Below, one piece after another: positions 5,870 to 15,051 of a stretch of 58,819 bases of DNA. The stretch spans positions 1 through 58,819 of the forward strand of contig JAEDFR010000006.1 of NCBI GenBank assembly GCA_016297945.1, given 5' to 3'. The stretch comes from Lachnospiraceae bacterium (GTDB lineage Bacteria; Bacillota; Clostridia; Lachnospirales; Lachnospiraceae). Position 1 is the first letter of the stretch. Every line of letters starts with the position of its first letter. Below the pieces are notes generated by a model. It saw nothing but the letters and a program-made list of their open reading frames with translations. It ran no database searches and was not told the origin of the DNA. The position numbers and the translations under genes were made by a program.

Positions 5870-8224
5870 TTAAATCCGACTCAGTACAAACTGACATGCC
5901 CCGTCAATGGCAAGCACTTTCTTTCCGGCCGGAATAAAATAACTGTCTCCCGCTTTGAAGCGGCTTTTTTGTTTTTCTGTCTGAATTCTGCCTTTCCCCT
6001 CTAAAAATACAATGGCACTAAAGGACGTATCATCCAGAGAAATTTCCGCTTCCTTCTCAACTGTATACAGGGTTGCCGAAAAGTATTTACATTCGCCCAG
6101 GAGCTGTCTGGCATATCCCTTTCCTTCTTCCGGTTCTCCCGCCGGCTTACAGTCACATGGAAATACCGAAAAACTGAGATTATCCAATGCTTTTTCCAAA
6201 TGGAGTTCTCTTTTGTTACCATTCTTATCCACACGATCATAGTCATATAACCGGTAAGTGGCATTTGAACTTTGCTGAATTTCCAGTATCAACAATCCTT
6301 CTAAAATCGCATGTACGGTTCCTGCTTTCACAAAAATGACATCGCCTTTTTTGACCGGTATTCTCTGAAGGACATCTGTCAATGTACCGTTTTCAATATG
6401 TGCACGACACTGCTCTGCGGTGATCTCTTCTTTAAATCCCACATACAATCCGGCATCCTCAGCCGCATCCATGACATACCACATTTCATTTTTTCCGTAT
6501 TCGCCTTCCACGCTCATGGCGTATTCATCATCAGGATGCACCTGCACCGAAAGAGATTTCGTTGCATCAATCAGTTTAATCAAAAGCGGAAAACGATCAA
6601 ACGGCTTGCATTTCCACCCCCAGGCTTCTTTTCCAATCTTTTCCAGATATTTCGGAAATGTCATTCCCTTCGCATTTCCTTCCGTAATAATTGACGGTCC
6701 GGCACTGTGTGCAGAAACTTCCCAGCTTTCTGCAATAATGTGATCTTTATTATCTTTATTTTTCTTTCCGTATTTCTCAAATAATCTGGTACCACCCCAC
6801 AAATAATCCTTGTAAGCCGGTCCTAACTTTACAAAATCATCCATCGCACGAACCATGTCGCCGGTCTTTTGTCCCGCGCTGTCTCCGACGGACACTTCAA
6901 TAAAAACCAAATCTTTTGCAAAAACATTTTTGATACAATGAAAACATCCAACCGGAATAAAAACATTATCTTCACGGCAGTATTCCCTGGTGATTCCATC
7001 CATGATAATCGTTGCATTTCCACTTACGATGGAGCAATGCTCACTTCTCTTTTCATGCTTATGCAGGGCAATCTCTTTACCTGGAAAGACCGTGACTTTA
7101 CGTACCATATATCCTTCAGTCCTGTTTAATGTCTCTTTGATTCCCCATGTCGTATAAAAAATATCTCCCTCATCGAAAATATCTTTTTGTTCTTCATAAT
7201 GTTGCTGCATCAATTCGCGAATGGCAGAGCTTTCTCCTTTTTTTGCAATATAGGTTGCGTCCTTTGCATTGACAACAACCAGATCTTCGCAGCCGTTCAC
7301 AACCACAAGCCTGTTTTCTGTTTCATTCAGAACCGAGACATTCTTACTGTTTTCAATAATGGAAGGTCCCTGCAGAGACGGGGGTTCAAATTGTGCCAGC
7401 GATTCGGTATTTAACAGACGGGACCATGTAAATTGTGCTTTTACAACATTTACTTTTTTCCCTGCCCAGTTAGCAAAGACTACTTCTCCCACACTCAGTG
7501 AAGGAATCGTTGAAAGCCATGTTTTTGTAATTAAAAGCGCCCCCTGAGAAAGACGGACACGATCGGTTCCCAATTGACATTTTTTATATAAATCAGGGGC
7601 ATTCTCTTTAATGGCTTCTAAATAGACGCCTGCCTTCATCATAAAGATACCGCTGTCTAAAAAAATTTCTTCTGAAGAATTTTCCGTTTCCTGTTTTTCT
7701 GTAATGTTTTCATCCGGGCAAAAATTAGGAACAAATTTTACGACCTGCTTGTCCCTGCATACAAAAGCACTATGTCCCTTTAGCGTGCCGCCTTCCGATG
7801 CATTTTTGACGTCGCATCCGATCACAACAACATTGTCATCCTTAAGCAATTCTTTTGCGGCAAGTATCGTACCATTGTAATCGCCATCATCAATCAAATG
7901 ATCTGTAGATACTACCAAAACATCTTCCTCTTTATCAATGCACATTGCCGCAACAGCTACTGCCGGTGCCGTCTGTCTGCCCATCTCCTCTAAAAACAAC
8001 TGGTATGACAATCCCTGAAAAGCCTGAATCTGTCCTTCCACAATATAGCGGTATTTTTCATTGGTTATGATATAGAAGTCATCACAAAAAGGAAGGTTTC
8101 TTACAACTGCTTCCTGAAAAAGTGACCTTCCTTCTCTGATATTAATAAATTGTTTTGGATAATTTTTACGGGACAGCGGCCACAAAGCATCGCCGCTGCC
8201 TCCTGCTAAAATAACACATTTCAT
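5870..8224 (-). CDS. Three-part fusion: degenerate mannose-1-P guanylyltransferase + PMI-II cupin + class I mannose-6-P isomerase
   Basis: 784 residues in three modules. Residues 1-270 have a nucleotidyltransferase fold, followed by a left-handed-helix-like linker to about 330. Residues 350-455 form a PMI-II cupin with HKHEKRSEH (388-396) as metal site. Residues 465-784 form a class I mannose-6-phosphate isomerase with QVHPDD (561-566), KNEMWYV (Glu580) and AGTVHAI (His638) as zinc ligands. The nucleotidyltransferase part has lost key residues: GGSGDALWPLSR instead of GGSGTRLWPLSR, FVPN in place of FVEKP, and FTWSRLL in place of the usual WxDxGSW. I infer that it no longer makes GDP-mannose and that the isomerase modules supply mannose-6-phosphate. 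The intact enzyme is the next gene upstream. Confidence 0.88.
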   Translation of the reverse strand: MKCVILAGGSGDALWPLSRKNYPKQFINIREGRSLFQEAVVRNLPFCDDFYIITNEKYRYIVEGQIQAFQGLSYQLFLEEMGRQTAPAVAVAAMCIDKEEDVLVVSTDHLIDDGDYNGTILAAKELLKDDNVVVIGCDVKNASEGGTLKGHSAFVCRDKQVVKFVPNFCPDENITEKQETENSSEEIFLDSGIFMMKAGVYLEAIKENAPDLYKKCQLGTDRVRLSQGALLITKTWLSTIPSLSVGEVVFANWAGKKVNVVKAQFTWSRLLNTESLAQFEPPSLQGPSIIENSKNVSVLNETENRLVVVNGCEDLVVVNAKDATYIAKKGESSAIRELMQQHYEEQKDIFDEGDIFYTTWGIKETLNRTEGYMVRKVTVFPGKEIALHKHEKRSEHCSIVSGNATIIMDGITREYCREDNVFIPVGCFHCIKNVFAKDLVFIEVSVGDSAGQKTGDMVRAMDDFVKLGPAYKDYLWGGTRLFEKYGKKNKDNKDHIIAESWEVSAHSAGPSIITEGNAKGMTFPKYLEKIGKEAWGWKCKPFDRFPLLIKLIDATKSLSVQVHPDDEYAMSVEGEYGKNEMWYVMDAAEDAGLYVGFKEEITAEQCRAHIENGTLTDVLQRIPVKKGDVIFVKAGTVHAILEGLLILEIQQSSNATYRLYDYDRVDKNGNKRELHLEKALDNLSFSVFPCDCKPAGEPEEGKGYARQLLGECKYFSATLYTVEKEAEISLDDTSFSAIVFLEGKGRIQTEKQKSRFKAGDSYFIPAGKKVLAIDGACQFVLSRI

Positions 8225-8268
8225 ACGTTTTTTGCGATTCGGATCTGTTAGCCAGATAGAATCATTCC

Positions 8269-9360
8269 TTATAAATATTGGTCTTTTCCCTGCTCTTTTA
8301 GTATTTCAACCACATTTTTTACATCCTGCGCACGGTCTTTGGGACAAATTAAAAGCGCATCTGCAGTCTGCACGATAATCATATCGGACAGCCCGATGGT
8401 TGCAATCATCTTGTCATTACCATATACAATACAATCTTTGGTATCTAACAGTAATTGTTCACCATATGCCACATTTCCATTCTCATCCGCATCTTTCATG
8501 ATATTTAACATATCCAGACTTCCGATGTCGTTCCAGCCAAACTCACCGGAAATAACCAATACATTGTCCGCTCTTTCCATAATGCCGTAATCGATGGAAA
8601 TTTTGGGAATCACCGGATATACTTCTTCAATTACTTTTTCCTCATCCTCTGTATTCATAGCATCTCCAATTTTTACCAGGCATGCATATACATCCGGAAG
8701 CAGTTTTTCCATATAGGATAAAATAGTCGAAGCTTTCCAGATGAACATACCGCTGTTCCATGAATATCCACCTTCTGCAAGGTATTTTTTTGCAGTTTCC
8801 AAATCCGGTTTTTCCACGAATTCTTCTACATGAGAATATGTTTTATGATTAGCATCTCCGATTTCGGTTACACTGCCTGCCTTTGCTTTGATATAGCCAT
8901 AGCCGGTCGCCGGAAAGGACGGATTGATCCCAATGGTCACCAATGCATCTGTTTTTTCTGCGGTTTCGATTGCAGCATTAATAATCGATGTAAATTCTTT
9001 TTCATTTTTAATAAAATGATCTGACGGCACAATTACCATGACACCATCATTGTGTTTTTTTACAATCTCCATTGCAGCGTATCCGATACAGGCTGCTGTA
9101 TTTCTGGCTGCAGGCTCTGAAAGAATATGCTCCGGATTCATTTTTCCGATTGTTTCTTCCTTCATCAGTTTTGCCTGAGTCACGTTAGTTACAATAAAAA
9201 GATTTTCCCGTTCAATGCTGTTGGCAAGTCGGTCTAAGGTCTCATTTACCATCAAATCTTTGCCGCTTAAATTTAATAACTGTTTGGGTCTTTCTTTTCT
9301 GCTCAACGGCCAAAAACGGGTTCCGCCGCCGCCTGCCATTACTACTCCGAATTTGTTCAT
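8269..9360 (-). CDS. manC: Mannose-1-phosphate guanylyltransferase
   Basis: Makes GDP-mannose from GTP and mannose-1-phosphate. 363 residues with all expected motifs: MAGGGGTRFWPLSR and KERPKQLL at the N-terminus, SEPAARNTAA, VPSDHFIK, FVEKPD and FGWNDIGSLD, then a short C-terminal extension without the isomerase cupin. It is about 45 bp upstream of the PMI fusion gene and transcribed with it, so PMI and GMP activities are paired. GDP-mannose would feed GDP-fucose synthase, the next gene, although a GDP-mannose 4,6-dehydratase is not in the window. Confidence 0.96.
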   Translation of the reverse strand: MNKFGVVMAGGGGTRFWPLSRKERPKQLLNLSGKDLMVNETLDRLANSIERENLFIVTNVTQAKLMKEETIGKMNPEHILSEPAARNTAACIGYAAMEIVKKHNDGVMVIVPSDHFIKNEKEFTSIINAAIETAEKTDALVTIGINPSFPATGYGYIKAKAGSVTEIGDANHKTYSHVEEFVEKPDLETAKKYLAEGGYSWNSGMFIWKASTILSYMEKLLPDVYACLVKIGDAMNTEDEEKVIEEVYPVIPKISIDYGIMERADNVLVISGEFGWNDIGSLDMLNIMKDADENGNVAYGEQLLLDTKDCIVYGNDKMIATIGLSDMIIVQTADALLICPKDRAQDVKNVVEILKEQGKDQYL

Positions 9361-9468
9361 TTGTTTTCCTCTATTCTTTCTTATTCTTTGTCAAATCGTT
9401 GTTTTTATTGATATGTCAGTAAACTCATCATTTTTGTTGCTTCTGTTTAAATTTACACCACTTTCATG

Positions 9469-10419
9469 TTATCTGCCGTTCATACGGGCATGATCCACAT
9501 TTTCTTTAAACCAGTCGTAAGCAAGTTGTACTCCTTCTTCCAGTTCAACCTTATGTGTCCACCCTAACTCGTGAAGTTTTGTCACATCGGTCAATTTACG
9601 GGGAGTTCCGTCCGGCATAGCTGAATTCCATACAATTTCGCCCTCAAATCCAACTGTCTTTTTCACAAGTTCTGCCAGCTCTTTGATTGTCAGCTCTTTT
9701 CCGGTTCCGATATTCACATGCTGCTCGCCATCGTAATTTTCCAAAAGAAATACGCAGGCATCTGCCATATCATCCACATATAAAAACTCACGAAGCGGAG
9801 AACCCGTTCCCCATAATTCCACACTGGGAGCATTCTGCACCTTGGCTTCATGGAATTTGCGGATCATTGCAGGCAAAACATGCGATCCCTTTAAATCGTA
9901 GTTGTCATATGGTCCATATAAATTTGTGGGCATGCAGCTGATAAAATTATCTCCGTACTGACGCTTAAAATATTTACACATCTGCATTCCGGAAATCTTG
10001 GCAATGGCATAAGCCTCATTGGTCTGCTCAAGCGGTCCGGTTAACAGTGCATCTTCCACAATAGGCTGCGCCGCCATCTTAGGATAAATACAGGTGCTGC
10101 CTAAAAATAATAATTTCTTAACTTTATAATCATGGCAACACTTAATCACATTGCATTGAACCTGCATATTGTCCCATGCAAAGTCTGCAGGAGCTGTATT
10201 ATTTGCATTTATTCCTCCTACCTTTGCCGCTGCAAGAACTACTACATCCGGTCTTTCTTCCTCAAAAAATTTCCTGACAGCTGCCTGATCGGTCAATTCC
10301 AGTTCCTGATGTGTTCTACCTATTATATTGGTATAGCCCTTGGACTTCAGATTGCGCACAATCGCACTTCCAACCAATCCTCTATGCCCGGCCACATAAA
10401 TTTTGTCTGTTTTGTTCAT
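9469..10419 (-). CDS. fcl: GDP-L-fucose synthase
   Basis: Epimerises and reduces GDP-4-keto-6-deoxymannose to GDP-L-fucose with NADPH. A 316-residue extended SDR: YVAGHRGLVGSAIVRNL cofactor loop, AAKVGGINANN (family-specific), LGSTCIYPK, EAYAIAKISG holding the Tyr-x3-Lys pair, and NLYGPYDNYD. Length and motifs match bacterial Fcl/WcaG. It is the first gene of the minus-strand mannose block. The partner dehydratase Gmd should be encoded elsewhere. A fucosyltransferase-like gene at 36896 is a plausible consumer. Confidence 0.95.
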   Translation of the reverse strand: MNKTDKIYVAGHRGLVGSAIVRNLKSKGYTNIIGRTHQELELTDQAAVRKFFEEERPDVVVLAAAKVGGINANNTAPADFAWDNMQVQCNVIKCCHDYKVKKLLFLGSTCIYPKMAAQPIVEDALLTGPLEQTNEAYAIAKISGMQMCKYFKRQYGDNFISCMPTNLYGPYDNYDLKGSHVLPAMIRKFHEAKVQNAPSVELWGTGSPLREFLYVDDMADACVFLLENYDGEQHVNIGTGKELTIKELAELVKKTVGFEGEIVWNSAMPDGTPRKLTDVTKLHELGWTHKVELEEGVQLAYDWFKENVDHARMNGR

Positions 10420-10564
10420 GTTATCTAACCTTCCTTAATCTAAAATTCTTTTACTGAATTCTTTCCAAAATATTCTTTATATAACCATTGTGAATATTTT
10501 TTATTTATAATACCATTTCTTGATTAATTTACTTCTATATCAGGCAGAAAGCAATAGACAATTT

Positions 10565-10573
10565 TGCTATAAA
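10565..10573 (+). promoter_or_regulatory. Probable extended -10 promoter of the AraC-type gene
   Basis: TGcTATAAA lies about 60 bp before the start codon and has a TGn extension; no good -35 is present. The same TTGCTATA motif precedes the genes at 11607, 16915 and 36896. Confidence 0.4.
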
Positions 10574-10631
10574 ATAGTAAAATATTGCTGTACCTTTTTT
10601 AGTAACACAATTGCCAGTTTTGGGAGTTTTT

Positions 10632-11474
10632 ATGAAAAAAAATCATTCAAATCGTATCATTTCCACCCCTTCCTCCTATGCAAAAAACCATTATCTTTAT
10701 GTCCAGGAGACCGGTACTTTACAGAGTCTGGAACCACATATCAGTCGTAGAGAACATTTACAGTCTCTTCTATTTTTTATTGTCACAAAGGGAAGCGGTT
10801 ATTTAACGCTGCATGACAGACGTTTTCGAATTCAGGCAGGGGACTGTATTTTTATCAACTGTCTGGATGAATATTCGCATGAAAGCAGTATAAATGATCC
10901 ATGGGAACTTAGCTGGGTACATTTTTATGGGAAAGATGCTGCTGAAATATATCGGCATTATACAGAACAAAACGGAAACGCAATTTTTCATCCCATGGAT
11001 TCTTCTCCGTTTTTGACAACCTTACATAATGTATATGAAGAGTTAAGCGTAAAACATACATGTTTTGAGCAAAAATGTCATAAGTATCTGACTGATCTTA
11101 TTACTCTGTGTTATATTGAAAACAGTGATACAACCAGAAATGCCCGCGAATCGAATTTTGATAAGGTGATTGCCGTCCGTGATTATCTGGATGAAAATTA
11201 CAATCGGGATATTGATTTAGATTATTTAGAATCTGCTTTTTTTATCAGCAAATTTCATCTCTCAAGGGAGTTTAAAAAACTAACAGGGGTCACAATTATC
11301 AATTATCTGAATTCACGCCGCATCAGTGAAGCCAAAAAAATGCTCCGTTTTACAGAGCAATCCATTAGTTCCATTGCTATTTCCTGTGGCATTCCGGATG
11401 TAAACTATTTTACCAAGGTTTTTACGAAATACGAATCCATGACACCCAGCAGCTATCGGAAACTGTGGCACTAA
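10632..11474 (+). CDS. AraC-family transcriptional regulator
   Basis: 280 residues. The N-terminal half is an AraC-type cupin sensor (GSGYLTLHDRRFRIQAGD, then WELSWVHFYG). The C-terminal 100 residues hold two helix-turn-helix units (FHLSREFKKLTGVTIINYL, then ISSIAISCGIPDVNYFTKVF, ending TPSSYRKLW). ATG 10632 has GGGAG five nt upstream; a TTG at 10611 is in frame but lacks such a site. AraC proteins of this type commonly respond to sugars. It is divergent from fcl, so control of the mannose/fucose block is possible but not shown. Confidence 0.92.
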   Translation: MKKNHSNRIISTPSSYAKNHYLYVQETGTLQSLEPHISRREHLQSLLFFIVTKGSGYLTLHDRRFRIQAGDCIFINCLDEYSHESSINDPWELSWVHFYGKDAAEIYRHYTEQNGNAIFHPMDSSPFLTTLHNVYEELSVKHTCFEQKCHKYLTDLITLCYIENSDTTRNARESNFDKVIAVRDYLDENYNRDIDLDYLESAFFISKFHLSREFKKLTGVTIINYLNSRRISEAKKMLRFTEQSISSIAISCGIPDVNYFTKVFTKYESMTPSSYRKLWH

Positions 11475-11519
11475 ATGAATGGAGATTGTTTTGCCATTAC
11501 TCCTATTTCAGTTTATTTG

Positions 11520-11548
11520 TTGTAGAAAACAGATGACTTTGCTATAAT
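11520..11548 (+). promoter_or_regulatory. Promoter of the DUF212 gene
   Basis: TTGTAG (11520-11525), a 17-bp spacer, TATAAT (11543-11548) with a TGc extension. It lies about 58 bp before the start at 11607. Confidence 0.7.
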
Positions 11549-11606
11549 ATTTATGGGAATTTTATAAATTGCACTATTGTCTTCGTGCAGAGGGAGCATT
11601 CATCCG

Positions 11607-12074
11607 ATGAATATTATTCTTGATATACTCAATAATCCGCTATTTGCCAGTGCCGCACTGGGCTGGTTTATTGCACAGTTTTTAAAAGTGATTATTTATC
11701 TAATCGTTAATAAGGAATTCCGTTTTGAACGATTTCTGGGAAATGGTGGAATGCCCAGTTCTCATTCGGCCACTGTATGTGCGTTAGCAACTGCTACCGG
11801 CCTTCATTATGGTTTTTCCGGTTTTGAGTTTCCGATGGTTGCTTTTTTCGCCATCATTGTGATGAATGATGCCATGGGTGTGCGTTTGGAAACCGGCAAG
11901 CAGGCCAAAATTATCAATGACATGCTGTTAATGTTTAAAGAGATGCCGCAGTGGAAGCCTTCCCATGCACATGAACATTTGAAAGAATTTGTCGGACATA
12001 CCCCCATTCAAATTTTTGTCGGTGCGGTTTTGGGAATCAGCATTGCCATTATTTACAACAATATCATTCATTGA
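11607..12074 (+). CDS. DUF212 (YuiD-like) divergent PAP2-type membrane protein
   Basis: 155 residues with three to four hydrophobic segments. The family block is GNGGMPSSHSATVCALATATG, then MNDAMGVRLETGKQA, and a C-terminal GHTPIQIFVGAVLGI segment. The PSSHS motif recalls PAP2 phosphatases but the classical catalytic arginine motifs are not complete, so the biochemical role is unclear. ATG 11607 follows AGAGGGAG by 11 nt. It is monocistronic with its own promoter and is not obviously tied to the glycan genes. Confidence 0.88.
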   Translation: MNIILDILNNPLFASAALGWFIAQFLKVIIYLIVNKEFRFERFLGNGGMPSSHSATVCALATATGLHYGFSGFEFPMVAFFAIIVMNDAMGVRLETGKQAKIINDMLLMFKEMPQWKPSHAHEHLKEFVGHTPIQIFVGAVLGISIAIIYNNIIH

Positions 12075-12184
12075 CCTATTGCATGCGCCTAAAGTATTTC
12101 CGATATATTGCGTTATTACCAATCGCAGTATCGCAAGCAACGTTATTACATCAATAAAAGATATGCGAAAGAAGAAACCTTTTT

Positions 12185-12541
12185 ATGCAAAGTAAACCAT
12201 TCACAAAGACAGCTGTCATAAAAGCAGCTGTTTTTAGTCTGTTAATTATCATCATTACCTGTTACGAAGATGAACCGCTCAATTTTAAGGAGCCCGGACA
12301 ACGCAAAGATTTCGACTATATGAAATGGTCAAAAGTCAAAATATCTGCTGTCCATGATATCTGCTCATTGGATTCTTCCCAGTCTGAACTCAGTTACTAT
12401 CTTCCTTTTGTGCGGTATCATGACCGTTGGAAAGAACTGGGAAAGCTGGATTTTTCCTACACTCCCAGCAAACTGTATGGTTTTGCACCTCTCTATGGCA
12501 GTCTGCACGAAGAAGGAGTGGCAGATTTTGTTCCTTTGGAA
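12185..12541 (+). pseudogene. Remnant of a signal-anchored SGNH/DltD-like protein
   Basis: The open frame from 12185 begins with a hydrophobic anchor (VIKAAVFSLLIIIITC). It continues into a stretch with SSQSELSYYLPFVRYHDRWKE, reminiscent of extracytoplasmic SGNH/DltD-like proteins that act with O-acyltransferases. From about 12541 similarity stops and the DNA encodes an FkbH-type enzyme in another frame; the frame ends at 12622. The N-terminal anchor is joined to the later region without the middle, which suggests deletion. Assignment of the family is from remembered sequence patterns only. Confidence 0.5.
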
Positions 12542-12544
12542 AGC

Positions 12545-13798
12545 ACAAGGAACTGCCTGCTTATCGTCTACTCGGCAATCAGGATTGTGCCAATCCACAT
12601 GGTCGCACCAATTTCATTTTAAAATTAAATGAGTTGTTTCACCAGTATGCACAAGAACACGAAAGTTTTTATATCCACGATATCCTGTCATTATCTGCCG
12701 GATATGGTCTGGATGCATGGTCAGATCCATTTTACTGGCACATGTACAAGTATGCTTTAGCTGTTCCTGCCATTCCCACCTTTGCGCATAATCTTTCTCA
12801 TATCATTAAGGCAATTTATGGCATGAACAAAAAAGCATTTGTCCTGGATTTGGACAATACACTCTGGGGCGGTATTGTCGGCGACGATGGCATGGAAAAT
12901 CTGGAATTGGGTCAAGAAACATCCATCGGGCAGGCATATTGTGAATTTCAGTCCTACCTAAAAGCCCACAAAGACATGGGCGTATTATTAAATATCAGTT
13001 CCAAAATTGAAGAAGAAAATGCTTTTTTAGGACTATCACATCCGGACAGCATTTTGAAAAAAGATGATTTTATCGTTATCAAAGCTAACTGGGAGCCCAA
13101 AAGCATGAATACCGCTGCCATAGCAAAAGAATTGAACATTTTGGAAAACAGTCTGGTATTTGTGGATGATAATCCTGCAGAAAGAGAAATTATTAAAAAG
13201 CAACTTCCATCCGTTGCGGTTCCAGAAATCACCTCTGTGGACCAATACATTCGTCAAATAGACAAACACGGCTATTTTGAAGTTCTGAAATTATCCAAAG
13301 ATGATTTAAATCGAAGTAATATGTATAAGGCAAACATGGAACGAACTGCTTCCATTCATTCTTTTGATAATTATGAAGACTACTTAAAATCTTTGGAGAT
13401 GAAGGCTGTGATTGGACCATTTGAGTCCGTTTATTTATCGCGTATTTCGCAGTTAACAAACAAAAGTAATCAGTTTAACCTGACCACCCGCAGATATACG
13501 CAGGAAGAAATTGCCCGGGTTTTTGAAGATTCCACACGACTTACATTTTACGGAAAACTGGAAGATAAGTTCGGCGACAATGGTGTGGTAACAGTAGCCA
13601 TTGGTCGTATGGAAGATACTATTTGTCATATGGAACTCTGGCTGATGAGTTGCCGTGTCTTAAAACGCGATGGTAAAAGATTTTTACGGCGATACTTTAG
13701 GATTTGAAAAAATTTCCGATGACGGTGAAAATTCTGTCTGGAGTTTTACGATTCCAAAGCATTATGAAAAGCGCAATTGTGTGATTGATGTTAATTAG
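12545..13798 (+). pseudogene. FkbH-type HAD phosphatase/acyl-carrier loading enzyme, truncated and frameshifted
   Basis: Similarity to FkbH proteins begins abruptly at KELPAYRLLGNQD and runs through FVLDLDNTLWGG (HAD motif, DxDxT), GQAYCEFQ, KANWEPKS, LVFVDDNPAERE and QLTNKSNQFNLTTRRYTQ to LMSCRVLKR. The N-terminal domain is missing. After LKR the frame shifts and about 30 residues are lost. The true C-terminus (MVKDFYGDTLGFEKIS to VIDVN) continues in another frame from about 13670 to the stop at 13798. FkbH enzymes transfer C3 acyl units to carrier proteins, which fits the carrier remnant that follows. At least two lesions make it non-functional. Confidence 0.85.
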
Positions 13799-13825
13799 AA
13801 TTGCTGATTCGGAACTAAAAATATA

Positions 13826-13996
13826 GAACAATATAAGGAAGGAACCGCATATGATATTGAGGACTGGGACAGCCTGGAACATATCAATTTAATTGTGGCT
13901 GTGGAAAATTGTTTTGGCATCAAGTTCAACATGGACGAAGTAACCACCATGAAAAATGTTGGTTCCATGGTTGATTTGATTTTGAGTCGGATTTAA
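13826..13996 (+). pseudogene. Acyl carrier protein remnant
   Basis: An open frame without a start codon encodes the C-terminal two thirds of an acyl carrier protein: YDIEDWDSLEHINLIVAVE contains the DSL serine that would carry phosphopantetheine, followed by FGIKFNMDEVTTMKNVGSM. The frame opens just after an in-frame TAG at 13823 and the first helix is missing. Together with the FkbH remnant it is the end of a decayed acyl-loading operon. A bidirectional terminator follows. Confidence 0.8.
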
Positions 13997-14002
13997 TAAA
14001 AA

Positions 14003-14054
14003 ACACCTCTCTTGTTATCTAGAGTATCTTATGGTCTAAAAACAAGAGAGATGT
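14003..14054. terminator. Strong bidirectional terminator
   Basis: ACACCTCTCTTGTT (14003-14016) pairs with AACAAGAGAGATGT (14041-14054), with one G-T pair. T runs lie on both sides (TTTTTTTC on plus; GTTTTTTATT on minus). It separates the decayed plus-strand operon from the minus-strand amino-sugar block. Confidence 0.88.
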
Positions 14055-14073
14055 TTTTTTCTATGCAATCTTT

Positions 14074-15051
14074 TTAATCTTCATGATTAGTTTCTATGCA
14101 ACTTGCACCAGAAGAACCGTCTCCTTGGTCATCTCCTTTGACAACATCAATCAGATACGGCGGTCGGTTTCTGGATGCATCCAGTGCCCGCCAGACGTAT
14201 TCTCCCAAAATTCCCATCATTAACATCATGCATCCAAAAGAAAACAGCACAACGCACATCAGAGAAGCCCATCCTAAAATAGGCGTACCCACGGTGAATT
14301 TTTCAACCAATACACAAATCATCCAGATAACCGATGCTAAAAAAAACAGAACACCCATTGTGGACATGAAGCGGATTGGAAAATAAGAAAAACTGAGCAT
14401 GGAATCCATCGCCAGTTTTATTTTTTTGGACAAAGTCCAACGTGACACGCCGACTTCACGGTCTTTTCGATGGAAATATACATGATCCGTCTGAAATCCT
14501 GCCCATAAAACCTGCAGGGTCAAAGAGGAATTCTTTTCGTCCAAAAGTTGTAAAACTTGAATAACCTGTCGGTCCAGCAAGTAACAGTCGCACCCTCCAA
14601 CAGGCATCTTGTCATTAACCAGTTTATGAATAATATGATAATACATGCTGGCAAAAAACTTTTTAATCGGGTTTTCATCACGGGAAGCTCGTACTGCCAA
14701 TACAACTTTGTTGCCCCTTTTCCAACTCTCGTACATATCCAGAATGATTTCACTGTCTTCCTGTAAATCCGCCTGCTTAGTCACAGCGCAATCCCCGGTA
14801 CAAACTGACAACCCGGCCAAAAGTGCCGCATGCTCACCAAAATTCCGGGAAAGCTTTACACATTGTGTGTGACCATCCATCTCCCGAATCTGATTCATAA
14901 TTTCCCATGAATTATCACCTGAGCCGTCATCCACAAATACCAGTTCATAATCCCCAATCTTTCCGAGAATCTTTTCTTTCATATCCTCATATAACAGCAT
15001 CAGGGTATCTGAGTTATAATACACCGGAACAACGATTGAAATTCTACTCAT
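14074..15051 (-). CDS. GtrB-like polyprenyl-phosphate glycosyltransferase (GT2)
   Basis: 325 residues. GT2 catalytic domain: ISIVVPVYYNSD, VFVDDGSGDNSW, KLSRNFGEHAALLAGL, TKQADLQEDSE. Two C-terminal membrane segments (about 235-262 and 270-296) separated by a short loop match GtrB/ArnC/DPM3-type enzymes that move a sugar from a nucleotide donor to undecaprenyl phosphate on the cytoplasmic face. It overlaps the upstream cupin isomerase gene by 8 bp and is last in the aminotransferase-isomerase-transferase operon, so the sugar may be the 3-amino-3,6-dideoxyhexose made by its neighbours, directly or as acceptor. Confidence 0.9.
   Translation of the reverse strand: MSRISIVVPVYYNSDTLMLLYEDMKEKILGKIGDYELVFVDDGSGDNSWEIMNQIREMDGHTQCVKLSRNFGEHAALLAGLSVCTGDCAVTKQADLQEDSEIILDMYESWKRGNKVVLAVRASRDENPIKKFFASMYYHIIHKLVNDKMPVGGCDCYLLDRQVIQVLQLLDEKNSSLTLQVLWAGFQTDHVYFHRKDREVGVSRWTLSKKIKLAMDSMLSFSYFPIRFMSTMGVLFFLASVIWMICVLVEKFTVGTPILGWASLMCVVLFSFGCMMLMMGILGEYVWRALDASRNRPPYLIDVVKGDDQGDGSSGASCIETNHED

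Noticed and set aside
12427..13707. Intact 426-codon FkbH gene
   Set aside because: The first 40 codons are an out-of-frame reading of the preceding remnant and the end is frameshifted; the conserved C-terminus continues in another frame to 13798.
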